From assembly GCA_024291935.2 (NCBI GenBank), contig CM044315.1, positions 57,634,385 to 57,698,384 of the forward strand: 64,000 bases of DNA, read 5' to 3'. The notes beneath the pieces were generated by a model. The model made no database searches. It saw only the letters and a list, made by a program, of their open reading frames with translations, and was not told the origin of the DNA. The translations under genes and the position numbers were made by a program. The DNA comes from Okapia johnstoni. Its lineage: Eukaryota > Chordata > Mammalia > Artiodactyla > Giraffidae. Shown here one piece after another: positions 33,500-44,079 of this stretch; the stretch's first letter is position 1; each line of letters opens with the position of its first letter.

Positions 33500-33880
33500 A
33501 AATACAATAAGAGGTACCTGCAAAGCAAATGCTATGGGAAGACATATGAAAGAGCAGCTAATTCTGCTATTAGGGTGAGTCTTAAAATATGAGTTGGCAT
33601 TTCCTTAATGAATAAGGCAAGGAAAGGTGTTATAAGCAGAAGGAATAGCATGAACAAAAGCATGTGGGCAAGAAAGCACATGAAGTATTTAAGATAACAA
33701 AAGCCTGGCAAAGCTCAAAAACAGCTCTAAGTGGGAGGAAATGTGGGCTGATGTGGCTAGAAATGTTGTTTTAAACAAGTCGTAAAAGATCTGCAAGGGC
33801 TATCAAAATTTGAAAGTTATAAAGTCATTGAAGTTTTTAAGCAGAGTAATAGCATGATCAGATCTATAAAAGGAAAAAAT
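33500..33880 (+). mobile_element. Ancient repeat family B fragment
   Basis: 'agaaggaatagcatgaacaa', 'gaagtttttaagcagagtaa' and 'agcatgatcagatctataaa' follow the unnamed family's order. Confidence 0.5.
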
Positions 33881-34559
33881 ACTTAGTTTCCTTTTTAGTA
33901 AACAAAAGCCATAGATCTAACTTCCTCCATCTTTATATTTCTTGATACTTCATGAAAATAAAAAAAACAAAAGCCAGCTGAAGCAATTCTACTTTCCTTG
34001 CGTGGTCTGAACTAGGCAAATTTTTTTTTTCTTTTCCTTGTTTTTTGGCCAGTCGCTTCGTGAACTGAGTGCATCATACAGCTGGGAAAACACGAGTTTG
34101 TTTGGCTTCGGAGCTATGTGGGTGAGCGCGAGTCTGGGCAGTGTGTCAGCTCCTTCCTGAAAGTCTGGGTCAAGGAAGTCCACAACACAACCTTGTTTAC
34201 TTGATTTTGCTTTCAGTGTTGAGAACACTGGTTCTGATGACTCCAAAGGTGTATGTGGTTGCTGTTGGCTCACAAGCCTGCAATTTCTTTGAAAAGATGA
34301 TCTGATTGGGACAACTGTGACCTTATTTTAATGCCTCAGTTCCTTCTGAAACACCCAGATGGAAATTGATGCTTTATTTTCCTAGTGGCTTTTGTTCCTG
34401 GCTAACCGTCATAGTTTGATGGGTCATTGGGAGTAATTCTTATGGACTGAGTTGCTGGGCTGGCAGATTTGGAGGAGGTTGGTGGGGGAAGCACTTGAGG
34501 GACCAATCTGGAGCCAGTCCACTAGCCCAGATACAAGAAGTTACAGTTAATTGACAAAT
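33881..34559. other. No repeat recognised; local CpG cluster and exon-like segment
   Basis: Six CpG in about 78 bases (34053-34130) stand out from the CpG-poor surroundings. A pyrimidine tract at 34021-34049 precedes an AG, and a GTGAGC donor-like site follows at 34122. The minus strand also has an open frame (33989-34336, about 112 codons without need of ATG). Neither is recognised as a known protein. Confidence 0.3.
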
Positions 34560-35150
34560 GTTAACTGAGTGCCTGCTTCATCCCAAGCACCATACCAGGC
34601 ACTGGGATGTCAGGCTGTATGAGACAGTTTCTACCAGAATCCAGTAACTCAACTGAAAACTTGTCAAAGGAAAAGCCAACTCTTATTTCTCTTATATGAT
34701 CTCTCAGAGTGCTTAGTGCAGTTAACTCAAGGCAGAGCCTCAGTAGACACCAAGGTCTTCAATAAACAGGTGTATTTCAATTTTGCCCAACAAATATTTA
34801 TCAAGAAACTACTATGGGCCAGGCTTCCCTAGTGGCTCAGACAGTAAAGAATCTGCCTACAATGCAGGAGGTCTGGGTTCAATTCCTGGGTTGGGAAGAT
34901 CCCCTGGAAAACGGAATGGCAACCCACTCCAGTATTCTTCCCTGGAGAATCTCATGGAGAGAGAAGCCTGGCAGTCAACAGTCCATGGGGTTGCAAAGAG
35001 TTGGACACGACTGAGTAGCTAATGCTCTCCCAATGACTATGGGCCAACATCAAGTTAGGCAGTAGAGAGAAAAGATGAGAAAGATTGAGCCTTTACCTCC
35101 AAATTGGTCATAGTCTGGTGGGGAAAACAAACATTAAAACAATTATTTAG
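34560..35150 (+). mobile_element. Ancient interspersed repeat pieces, split by Bov-tA
   Basis: 'aatgttaactgagtgcctgc' near 34559, and 'caacaaatatttatcaagaa' near 34789 continued after the SINE by 'ggcagtagagagaaaagatg' and 'gtcatagtctggtggggaaa'. Family not certain. Confidence 0.4.
34822..35035 (+). mobile_element. Bov-tA with perfect target duplication
   Basis: 'ggcttccctagtggctcaga' head and 'ctccagtattcttccctgga' body, ending after 'gagtagctaatgctctccca'. Perfect 11-base duplication 'actatgggcca' at 34811-34821 and 35036-35046. Confidence 0.95.
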
Positions 35151-35240
35151 CCTATTCAAATCTGAGCCTGCAAGGAACCCCAAGACCCCTAAAGAACCTC
35201 TTGCCACCTCATTCCTCCTCTGGAATCCCTGGTGTGCAGT

Positions 35241-35455
35241 GGTGCTCAGTTGCTCAGTCATGTCCAACTCTGTGCAACCCCATGGACTGTAGCCTGCCAG
35301 GCTCCTCTGTCCATGGTATTCTCCAGGCAAGAGTATTGGAGTGGGTTGCCATTTCCTCCTCCCAGGGATCTTCCCTGACCCAGGGATCACACCCAAGTCT
35401 CCTGCGATTCCTGCACTGCAGGCAGATTCTTTACCAGTGAGCCACCTGGGAAGCC
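35241..35455 (-). mobile_element. Bov-tA, antisense
   Basis: 'ctcagttgctcagtcatgtc' at left and 'agattctttaccagtgagcc' at the tRNA-like end. The 184-codon minus frame at 35055-35609 is this element read through, not a gene. Confidence 0.93.
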
Positions 35456-36194
35456 TTGGTACCCCAGACCCCCCTACAAAAAGGGTGGTGGCTGGCATAC
35501 AAGAGAGACTCCAGGATGCTGTCCAGTGCTGTGGCCATTCTGACGCTTTTGCCTTTTCAGTGGGTATTTTACTGTCATTCCCACAGGTAGTAATAGGGGT
35601 ACAAGCCACTCTTACATGGGGCTCAGAGGAGGGAATAAGTTGATGACATGATCAGAGGAGAGCCTGATTAGATCTGTAAGGGGATTATGCAACCTCTAGC
35701 AAAACCTAACAGAGCAGGTGATGTTTTGTTCTAAGGAGTCTACTAAAAACCCAAACTCCTACTCCCTGGAGCAGGAGTTGTACAATCCAGATACAAGGGC
35801 ACCTGACCATTTTATTTCATGTTGGAAGTGAAGGGCTCCAGACACAGAAAGATATTTTGAAATGGTATTACAAAACATTTTAATTTTAAAAGTTAATTTA
35901 TTTACCTTTTTATTAATTATTATTGGACTATAATTGTTTAAAAGTTAATTTAAATAGTCTTATTTCTTCTGATTCTGCATCAACTACCATCCACAGGCTC
36001 GGTTTTATAGCCATCTTGGTTCAAGTAATTTTGTTACCTGCTTAATCATTAGACTCACTCATGAGCCATAGTGATCCAAAGAATCTTCCACAGACTTTAT
36101 CTTTAGCACTAATCCTCCAGGCAGGGGAGAGAGGTATGCTTTTGTTCCCTTTTCATCCCTTGCAAGGCTGATGCTTAGAACCTTTAACATACTG
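35456..36194. other. No gene; unassigned
   Basis: A small hairpin lies at 35754-35779 (12-base arms with one mismatch, two-base loop). Positions 35880-35960 are very AT-rich. Confidence 0.4.
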
Positions 36195-36310
36195 AAAAAC
36201 AAAAAGAAAGAGATGGAGAGTAAGAAGGAGAAAGGAAGGAAAGAAAAAAGGAATGAGAGAGGAAGGGAGGGGAAGAACAAAAGAGAAAGGGAGAGAAAAG
36301 AAAGAAAACC
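36195..36310. repeat. Purine-rich low-complexity tract
   Basis: Over 90 percent A and G across about 115 bases of irregular AAAG, GGAA and GAGA units. Confidence 0.85.
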
Positions 36311-36689
36311 ATCTACTCAGACCTCTACTTAGATTTTCAAAATATAAATTCATAAAATCCTAAAGCTGAAAGGGCCAATTTCCCACTTGCAAAAGCATCA
36401 AATATCACCTGAGCTGGTTTCTCAGTAAGAACCACTATTATTCCACAGAAACATGTCAACAGTTCTCTGCTCAATTTTATGAGCAAAAACAATGAAGCAA
36501 AGTACACTTGTCTGTGTTCTATAGATAATTGAATTTGGCTTCTTAAAATTCAGGTATTGGACTGTTGAGAAGAGCATGCTAGTTCCTTTATTAATGCTTT
36601 TGTTTTTACCTCCTTTCATTCAAAGCAGGATTTCATAATTGGATTATTCAAAAATAAATTGCTGGCACAAGACTAGACTCATCTCTCAT

Positions 36690-37058
36690 CGCTTCTCCAG
36701 CCTCATCTTTCTCCACCTCTTGCTGTGCCCACAAACTATAGTTCTTGATTCCCATGCAGACAGCACTCTATTTCACCTCCAGGCATTACCCACATCCCCT
36801 CTCCACAGAATGACCTCTCCCCCAGTTTTCCTTGCAAGCATGGACTTCTCTAGGAGGACTTTACTCCTCTGGATAAGGAGCCCTTCCTGTGCACTCCTCT
36901 CTCACACTCAGCACATCTCCACCATTCTACTTACCACCTTGCACTGTATGGACCACATTTGTGCACATACCTGTCTCCCCCCTCCCCAAATACAGTGACT
37001 AGGAGTCACTTATTTTTCACCTTCTAATGGCCTAGCATACTACTTGAAAAATAGTAGG
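36690..37058 (+). mobile_element. L2 3' region
   Basis: 'cctccaggcattacccacat' and 'cttaccaccttgcactgtat', then 'aatggcctagcatactactt', keep L2 order with heavy divergence. Confidence 0.5.
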
Positions 37059-37059
37059 T

Positions 37060-37675
37060 ACTGGGATCAGTTCTTTATTGTTACCTAACAAACTGCCTTA
37101 AAACTAAGCAGCTTAAAGCCACAATATTAATGATCTCAGTTTCTGTGGGTTAGGAATTCAGGTGCAGGTGGAGCTTAGTTGGGTGATTGTGGCCCAGGGT
37201 CTCTCCTGAGCCTGCAATCAAGGTATCAGTCAGGCTGTGGTCCTCACAAGGGTTACAGCAGGAGGCTTTGATTCCAGGCTCACTCACGAGGCTGTTGGCA
37301 GGCCTCAGAAAGTTGACTTCCAAGCTCAATCAGATGACTGTTCAGCAAGCTCTAGATGCCTCTTGGCATGCCTGATGATATTATTCCCTTGCCACATGAG
37401 TCTCTCCACAGAGTTACTCAAGCATGGCAGCTGGACTCCCTCAGAGTAACGGCTCAGGAGAGACAGACAGACAGAGAAAGAGCCTGAATTAAAGCATGTG
37501 AGCAAGATGGGACTCACTGTTTCTCTGTAACCTAAACTCAGAAAAAACACTCCATCGCTTTTGCTGTGTTCTGTTGGGTAGAGATGTGTCACTAGGTCCA
37601 GCCCACACTCAGGGGGAAGGGACTGAGCAAGGATGTGAATGCCAGCAGGTATGGGGCAATCTTAGAGGTGGCCAA
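37060..37675. mobile_element. Ancient repeat family A-like, long copy
   Basis: 'tgttacctaacaaactgcct', 'tcagtttctgtgggttagga', 'cccagggtctctcctgagcc', 'caagctcaatcagatgactg', 'agcatggcagctggactccc' and 'ccagcccacactcaggggga' run in the known order over 600 bases. It is probably LTR- or DNA-element derived; the family is not named. Confidence 0.6.
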
Positions 37676-38235
37676 CCGTAGTGCTTAGTTAGTATATTGA
37701 ACACATTGATGAATCTTTCTGGTCAGAATGAGTCTTTCCTTCTCTGAAGATTCATAGCATTTCATCTACTTATTAAGGAACACAGGACAGTGTGTGTGAC
37801 TTTTTAGCTGAGTATATGCCCATACACATCAGTGGATTGTAAGCAACTCCATAAAAACAGTGCCAAATATATGGCTGACATGCAATAAATAATTACTGTT
37901 TGGGTGAGTAAGGGCAAGAAAGGTTGACAGAGGCTAGTATGTGTTTATCAATATTTGCTCTTCAGTAAAGGAATCGTTTTACATTTAGCTAGGCATATAG
38001 GTGCTCCACGGAAGACTACACTTTTCAATGTCCCTTGCAACTAGAGATTGGCCATGTTATCAATATTTGGCTGGCAGGATGTGAGTGGAAAACTGGGCAA
38101 GCACTTTTCTTTCTTTCTTCCCCATCTTACTGGGAGACAGAGGTTTGGGTGGGTTCCCAAGAAAGAAGAATAACAATCTCCCTATGGACTAGCAACTGAA
38201 GCAGAACTCAACTTTTACCTTATAAAAGCTATGTG
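37676..38235. other. No gene; L2-like and other ancient fragments
   Basis: Positions 37830-37905 resemble an L2 terminus ('gattgtaagcaactccataa', 'catgcaataaataattactg'). Positions 37985-38130 resemble an old repeat with 'cttgcaactagagattggcc'. No coding signal. Confidence 0.4.
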
Positions 38236-38700
38236 CCATGTATATCTATTATACAGCCATAAAAAAGAAGGAAATAATGCCATTTTCAGCAACATGAATG
38301 GACCTAGGGATTATCATATTAATAAAGTAAGTCAGAGAAAGACAAATATCATATGATATTTATACGTGGAATCCTAAAAAATGATGCAAATGATATTATT
38401 TACAAAACAGAAACAGAAAAAAACTTACGTTTACTAAAAAGGAAAGGTTGGGAGGAAGGATGAATTAGGATGCTGGGATTAACATACACACTCTACTAAA
38501 TCTAAAATAGATAATCAACAAGGACCTACTGTATAGCACAGAGAATGCTACTCAATACTCTCTTGTAACCTATATGGGAAAAGAATCCGAAAAAAATAGA
38601 TATATGTATATGTATAACTACATCACTTTGCTGTACATTTGATACCAAAACAATGTTATAAACAAACTATACTCTAATTTAAAACAAAAATAAAATGAAA
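38236..38700 (+). mobile_element. L1 3' UTR, 5'-truncated
   Basis: 'agccataaaaaagaaggaaa', 'tggacctagggattatcata', 'gacctactgtatagcacaga' and 'tacatcactttgctgtacat', ending A-rich. An approximate 12-base duplication with two mismatches ('aaagctatgtgc' / 'aaagcggtgtgc') flanks it. Confidence 0.88.
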
Positions 38701-38889
38701 GCGGTGTGCTTTAGGGTCTTGCTGTTTTATCAGTACTGACTATTACCTATCTGGCACAGAATTGTTTAAAAAAATAAAGTCTCCCATGACCCCCTCCCCT
38801 ACCTGAGTTCACCCCACATTTTAAGCATGCTCTGGGAATTCCACAAACATTTCTTTTATCAAGTTGTGCCTGAAGGCCCACTGAGCTAT
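38701..38889. other. No gene; unassigned
   Basis: Nothing recognised. Confidence 0.4.
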
Positions 38890-39425
38890 GCCGGTGAATG
38901 ACAACCCACTTCAATATTCTTGCCTGGGAGAAGGCAATGGCAACCCACTCCAGTACTCTTGCCTGGAAAATCCCATGGACAGAGGAGCCTGGTAGGCTGC
39001 AGTCCATGGGGTCTCGAAGAGTGGGACACGACTGAGCAACTTCACTTTCACTTTTCACTTTCATGCATTGGAGAAGGAAATGGCAACCCACTCCAGTGTT
39101 CCTGCCTAGAGAATCCCAGGGAAGGCAGAGCCTGGTGCGCTGCTGTCTATGGGGTCGCACAGAGTCGGACACGACTAAAGAGACTTAGCAGCAGCAGCAG
39201 CAGCAGCCAAGCACTTCTACTAATACATTTTCCTGGGGAAGAAAAGATGCCATTGACAGGAATTGATTTTGTTCATTTTCTGATCATGTTAATAAACCAG
39301 TTGTGGACATCGGTTAAAAAAAAAATATTCTTGCCTGGAGAATCCCCATGGACAGAGGAGCCTGGCAGGCTACAGTCCATGGGGTTGCAAGAGTCAGAGA
39401 CTTAGCGACTAAACCACCACCACCA
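38890..39425 (+). mobile_element. Bov-A monomer split by a retroposed insert
   Basis: The host Bov-A reads to 38927 ('cttcaatattcttgcctgg') and resumes at 39324 ('aatattcttgcctggagaat' onward, ending 'gacttagcgactaaaccacc'). The 15 bases 'aatattcttgcctgg' are present on both sides of the insert. Confidence 0.85.
38928..39323 (+). mobile_element. Bov-A2 with 3' flanking passenger and poly-A (retrocopy)
   Basis: Bov-A2 occupies 38928-39208 and ends in an AGC run. It is followed by about 107 bases that belong to no Bov element, including AATAAA at 39291-39296 and, 19 bases later, a run of ten A (39316-39325; its last two bases overlap the duplication). A 15-base target duplication follows at once. 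The unit therefore looks like an RNA that began in or before a Bov-A2, read into unique sequence, was cleaved at a normal polyadenylation site and was retroposed. Bov-A2 itself does not end in poly-A, so L1 machinery is inferred. The 161-codon frame at 38920-39405 is a consequence of the SINE and not a gene. Confidence 0.8.
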
Positions 39426-40437
39426 CCATTGAAGTCACCACCGTTCCCTGCAGCCAGGCAAGCACAGGGTTCTAGGGTCAGCTCTTATAAAATTCAGAGC
39501 TATGAGTCTTCTCAGAGAAGCAGCTACAGCAGTGTGGAGTGGCCTGAACTTTCAAAGGTCAGAGGCAGAAAGCCAGCAGGGAGAGGCTGACGTCAAAATG
39601 GATTCTTCTCAAGGAAAACCTGTCCAGATTGAGGTTTCCTCACAGGATGTTGATTTGTTTTCCCAAAAAGGAGAAGAGTTCTCAGCATAGCCCCTGCAAA
39701 AGGCCAGGCCAGTAGCTCCTCCAAACCCCTGCGGCCATCAGGGGCAGGTGTCCCATTGGGTAAGAGTGGTCACCGTCAGCCTTGCTGCCCACTCTCTGCT
39801 CTTGAAGAGCTAGCCTGTTCTCTACCCCGGAGGAGCCGGGCCACTGCCTCAATCTGGAGCTGGAAAGGATCCACGTCTTCAGACTGAATGTTTTCATTCT
39901 GTTTGTGTTCTTTCACAGTATACGGACAGAAGGCTCCAACCAACACCATCTGCAGATGCCACAAGAAAATGCTCACCTAGCCAAATCATCTCTGCTGAGG
40001 CTGGCTCAAGGAGATGACAAAACCTTGTTAAAATACAGGAAGGGGAGAGGAAGGAAGTGGGATAAACTTTCTTGCCTGGATTGAAAATCTGTTAATAAGA
40101 CAGATATGTGCCAAGCACAGAGTAATTTGAAGACATTTCTTTTTTATGGGAAGGCAAATTTGAGAAACCAGAAGAGGAAGAAGGGTTGAGGAACTCCAGG
40201 TGGAAGTCTACAGATTCATTTGTCTTGGAATGTGGGGAAGTTTCAAAACAGCTACTATTCCTGGACCTTTGGGAGGCATTCAGGATACTTCAGGCATTCA
40301 AAGATGACAGCCATGTCCATGCCAACAATGATTCTGAGTGGGAAAATGTTTCTATGCTCTTGTTCTTACAGGAAGAAGACAGTCAATCTGACTGAAGGGG
40401 TGGGTTTGGGGGGTTTTTTTTGTTGGTGGTGATGAAT
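39426..40437. other. Repeat-free island, weak exon-like segment on minus strand
   Basis: No interspersed repeat recognised. On the minus strand an acceptor-like 'ttcttgtggcatctgcag' ends at 39950 and is followed by ATG at 39949 and a 57-codon frame to a stop at 39776, with a basic amphipathic segment (LQIEAVARLLRGRE). On the plus strand a 62-codon frame occupies 39502-39690. I recognise neither protein. Confidence 0.3.
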
Positions 40438-40636
40438 TTTTAAAAAATTTTTATTGAAGTATAATTGGTTTACAATGTTGTATTAGTTTCTGCTGTACAG
40501 CAAAGTGAATCAGCTATACATATATATATATATATATATTCCCTCTTTTTTTAATTTCCTTCCCTTTTAGGTCACCACAGAGCATTGAGTAGAGTACCCT
40601 GTGATATTAATATAAAGTCCTCATTAGGCCTTTTCT

Positions 40637-40909
40637 GCTGCTGCTGCTAAGTCGCGTCAGTCGTGTCCGACTCTGTGCGACTCCATAGACGGCAGCCCAC
40701 CAGGCTCCCCCGTCCCTGGGATTCTCCAGGCAAGAACACTGGAGTGGGTTGCCACTGCCTTCTCCAATGCATGAAAGGGAAAAGTGAAAGTAAAGTTGCT
40801 CAGTCGTGTCCAACTCTTCACGACCCCATGGACTGCAGCCTACCAGGCTCCTCCGTCCATTGGATTTTCCAGGCAAGAGTACTGGAGTGGGGTGCCACTG
40901 CCTTCTCCG
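40637..40909 (-). mobile_element. Bov-A2, antisense, perfect target duplication
   Basis: Starts with the reversed AGC run 'gctgctgctgctaagtcgcg' and ends 'gtgccactgccttctccg'. Perfect 11-base duplication 'aggccttttct' at 40626-40636 and 40910-40920. Confidence 0.96.
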
Positions 40910-40920
40910 AGGCCTTTTCT

Positions 40921-41104
40921 AGGCAAAAGGCAAAAGGAGAGAGGGCAGCAGAGGATGAGATGGTTAGATCGCATCACCAACCCAACGGACATGAGTTTAA
41001 GCAAACTCCAGGAGACAGTGAAGGACAGGGGAGCCTGGCATGCTGCAGTCCATGGGGTCACAAAGAGTTGGATATGACTTAGCAACTGAACAACAACAAC
41101 AATA
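40921..41104 (+). mobile_element. BovB 3' end
   Basis: 'gagagggcagcagaggatga', 'gagtttaagcaaactccagg' and the tail 'gactgaacaacaacaac'... are the last part of BovB, inserted in the same antisense L1. Confidence 0.92.
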
Positions 41105-41583
41105 TGTGTCAATCCCAGTCTCCAAATTCATCCCACACATCCTGTTCCCCCCTTGGTGTCCATGTATTTGTTTTCTATGTCTGTGTCTCTATTTCTGCTT
41201 TGCAGATAGATTCATCTGTGTCAGTTTTCTAGATTCAACATATATGCACTAATATATGATATTTGTTTTTCTTTTTCTGACTTCACTTCACTCTATATGA
41301 CAGTTTCTAGGTCTATCCGTATCTCAGAAGGAGTAGTTTTATGGAAACAGATTGAAAGAACTCACCCTAGAAGGATGATAAAGGCTTTCCAGGTGGTCAC
41401 TGGCATGCAGTGGAGAGCATGTCAGGCAAGGAAAGGCAAGAAATGCACTCCAGAGGTCTGAGAGTGCAAGGTATGTTTCTGGAATTCCCAGTAACCTACA
41501 AAGGTACAAACACGGGGCACTTCAATCAAGTTTTTGATACTAAAAACTAGAGATGACTTCAATTAAAAATATGGAGACTTCAA

Positions 41584-41775
41584 TTAAAAATAGATAATAA
41601 GAATCTATTGTATAGCACAGGGAATTCTACTCAATACTCTGTAATGACCTATATGGGAAAAGAATCTTAAACAGAGTGGATATATGTATATGTATAATGA
41701 TTCATTTTGCCATACAGCAGAAACGGACACAACATTGTAAATCAACTATACTCCAATAAAAAGTTTTTTAAATGT
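41584..41775 (+). mobile_element. L1 3' UTR end
   Basis: 'gaatctattgtatagcacag', 'acctatatgggaaaagaatc', 'acaacattgtaaatcaacta', ending 'tccaataaaaag'. Confidence 0.88.
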
Positions 41776-41954
41776 TAAAAACATGGAGAAAATACTGCAA
41801 AGGAGGTGGGAGGTGATGAGGAAGGGTCAATAGAGCAGAAAGAAAAGAGAGACAGAATCTGTTCTCCAGGGTCCAGCTAGAGCAGGAGCACAGGGTACAG
41901 GTAAATGGTTGTGAAAGTTGGTGTTTTTAAGTCACCAGCTCTTGAGTCAACCAC
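41776..41954. other. No gene; unassigned
   Basis: Short purine-rich stretch, nothing recognised. Confidence 0.35.
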
Positions 41955-42392
41955 TGCATCAGTGTCCTAGGGCTGCTGTAACAAAGTACCACATACTGGG
42001 TGGCTTAGCCATCAGAAGCTTCCAGAGGCTGGAGTCCAAAATCAAAGTGTTGGCAGGGTTGGCTCCTTTTCAAACCTGTGTGGGAGAATCCATTCCATGC
42101 CGCTCTCCTGGCTTCTGGCGGTTGACTGGCAATCCTTGGTGTCCCTTGGTTTGGAGATGCAGCACCCTGTTCTCTGTCTTCATGGTCATGTGGCATTCTC
42201 CAGGTGTCCATGCCCATGTCTGTGTTCCACTTACCCCCTGTATATGTTCAGAGGCATTTGGATCAGGCCCACCCTAAGGATTCATTTTAGCTTGATTACC
42301 TCTGTAGAGACCCTCTCTCCAAATCAGATCGCATTCACAGGTCCTGGGAGTTAGGACCATCAACATCTTTGCGGGAAGGGCACACAACATAG
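41955..42392 (-). mobile_element. MLT1-type (ERVL-MaLR) LTR, antisense
   Basis: Antisense order: 'ggctgctgtaacaaagtacc', 'ccaaaatcaaagtgttggca', 'cttctggcggttgactggca', 'tttagcttgattacctctgt', 'gttaggaccatcaacatctt'. A solo LTR with no internal coding sequence nearby. Confidence 0.85.
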
Positions 42393-42479
42393 CCTTTCAC
42401 TGCCATCTAGGTTTGAATCCTGATTCAGCCACTTCACTGACTAGGTGGTCTTAACAAAAACTCTAAGCCCCAGTGAAAA

Positions 42480-42690
42480 GTGAAACTATTAGTCTCTCAG
42501 TTGTGTCCGACTCTTTGCGATACCATGGACTGTAGTCCACCAGGCTCCTCTGTCCATGGAATTCTCCAGGCAAGAGTACTGGAGTGGGTAGCCATTTCCT
42601 TCTCCAGGGGATCTTCCTGACCCAGGGATTGAGCCCAGGTCTCTTGCATTGCAGGCAGATTCTTTATCCTCTGAGCCACCAGGGAAGCAG
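42480..42690 (-). mobile_element. Bov-tA, antisense
   Basis: 'cagttgtgtccgactctttg' at left, 'ctctgagccaccagggaag' at the tRNA-like end. Confidence 0.93.
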
Positions 42691-44079
42691 TAGCTGACTA
42701 AAATAGGACAGAGGGCATCCCCCATGCAAAGATGAGCACAGAGTTAAGTGCCTGATCAGCATCGGTGGTTACTATGTGCTGGAGGACCCTGTGTGCAAGT
42801 TAAGCTCTGGCATCACTTCTACTTCAGGAATGGAGACCGAGGGGCCATGAACAGGCCCCTATTTTACTCACTTCTTTCCCCCCACTCTCATCCCCAGTGC
42901 CTCGCCTGGGGCCTAGAATCTTAGGGGTTCAGTAAATACTTCCTGAAGTTTATGACTCTATACTTCAATTTTGAGCCACTGTATCCCCAGGATGATGGTA
43001 ACTGAAGCAACCAATCAAGGCTTCCCTCTCCTTTTTCTTAGGTGTGTGGTTAAATTTTAGTGAATCACATTGTGCCAGAACTTGGAGCAGACACACGGGA
43101 GCTGGCTCTTGTTTCAGTGATCCATCAGGCCTTTGATGAGACCCGGTTGGTCCTACGGCAGCAGTCCACACAGGCCTCATTTCCATCCTAATGACCCCCA
43201 CCCACTGAGGCCTGGTGGGCCTCCCTACCTCCCCAAGCCTGGCCGCCATGTTTCCTCCATCCCAGCCCGGAACACAGAAGTCTCTCTGAGTCTGTCTGAG
43301 GCTTCATCTCTGCAGTCACTCCCTCATGGGTTCCCCATTTCCCCCAGAGCTCTGCCTGGGAAGGAAGCAGAGCTCCTCCAGACCCCTCACCCGAGACCAT
43401 CGCACCTCAGCCAATCATTAACTTCCCCCTCTACCTTTCCAAAGCCAGCAGGATTGGCGGAATCTTTTCTCTCTCTTTAGTACACTTTCTGCACTTTTCG
43501 GGGACACCCTAGTCTTCTCTGTTCACTTAAGAACTCAGGTTTTGGAAAGCAAAGCCAGAAAGAGGACTGTAAGCTTCCTCCCTCTGCCTCTCTGCCTCCC
43601 CTCCAGGCATGGCCCCAGACTGGTGTATTGACTCAAGGGAGAAATACCAGGAAAGGAGAAAAAATAAGTTAATATTTAAAAAATATTATCCCAGCTTGTT
43701 TCAATGAATAAATAAATGAATACATGGCACTGCCCCAAAGCACTTGGGGTAGATCTTGAGCCAGCTACACAAAAAAGCTCTCTCCTGAGGTTCCACGAAC
43801 ACCTCTGCTCCCAACAAGAGGGCCCAGAGCCCCACCCCCCAACCCAGAGGTTCCAACTCAGTGAGCGCTGAAGCCAGTATGGTTGAGGTGCTGCTGGCCA
43901 CGTGTCCCAGGTGGAATCACAGGTTTCTTCGCCCTTGGTCCCAAGTGTGGCTGGCAGTTCTAATGAGCACTTAGCCCTGCTGCCTGGTATTATTACAGTT
44001 AATATTTGACATGGCTGGCCTCCTTGCTACCTGGAACCAGTTCCTACTCAACTTATGCAGCAAAGTGAAAGCTTTTCCA
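42691..44079. other. No gene called; GC-richer, repeat-poor 1.4 kb
   Basis: No interspersed repeat recognised. Overlapping frames at 42965-43480 (94 to 115 codons on both strands) are proline- and serine-rich low-complexity readings of C-rich DNA and not called. Confidence 0.45.

Larger units (their letters stand above)
40438..41335 (-). mobile_element. L1 3' region, antisense, split by Bov-A2 and BovB
   Basis: Left part 40438-40625 starts at the L1 terminus ('tattgaagtataattggttt', 'gcattgagtagagtaccctg'). The right part 41105-41335 continues with 'atatgtgtcaatcccagtct', 'tctatgtctgtgtctctatt' and 'agtttctaggtctatccgta'. An AT microsatellite lies at 40518-40540. Confidence 0.88.

Noticed and set aside
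35055..35609. 184-codon minus-strand frame, the longest in the window
   Set aside because: It runs through a Bov-tA in its open antisense frame plus flanking DNA. No domain pattern.
35754..35779. Small hairpin with 12-base arms
   Set aside because: One mismatch and a short stem without a T-run or other context; expected by chance in 64 kb.
38920..39405. 161-codon plus-strand frame
   Set aside because: It is translation of Bov-A2 and the following passenger. Similar Bov-A2 frames (for example 40607-40876 and 40663-41082) recur wherever the dimer occurs.
41955..42392. An endogenous retrovirus provirus
   Set aside because: Only solo MLT1-type LTRs are present (41955, 48972, 50905), in different orientations, with no internal gag, pol or env similarity between them.
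43133..43480. 115-codon proline- and serine-rich frame
   Set aside because: Typical of C-rich DNA. An antisense frame covers it as well and no start context or splice sites support it.
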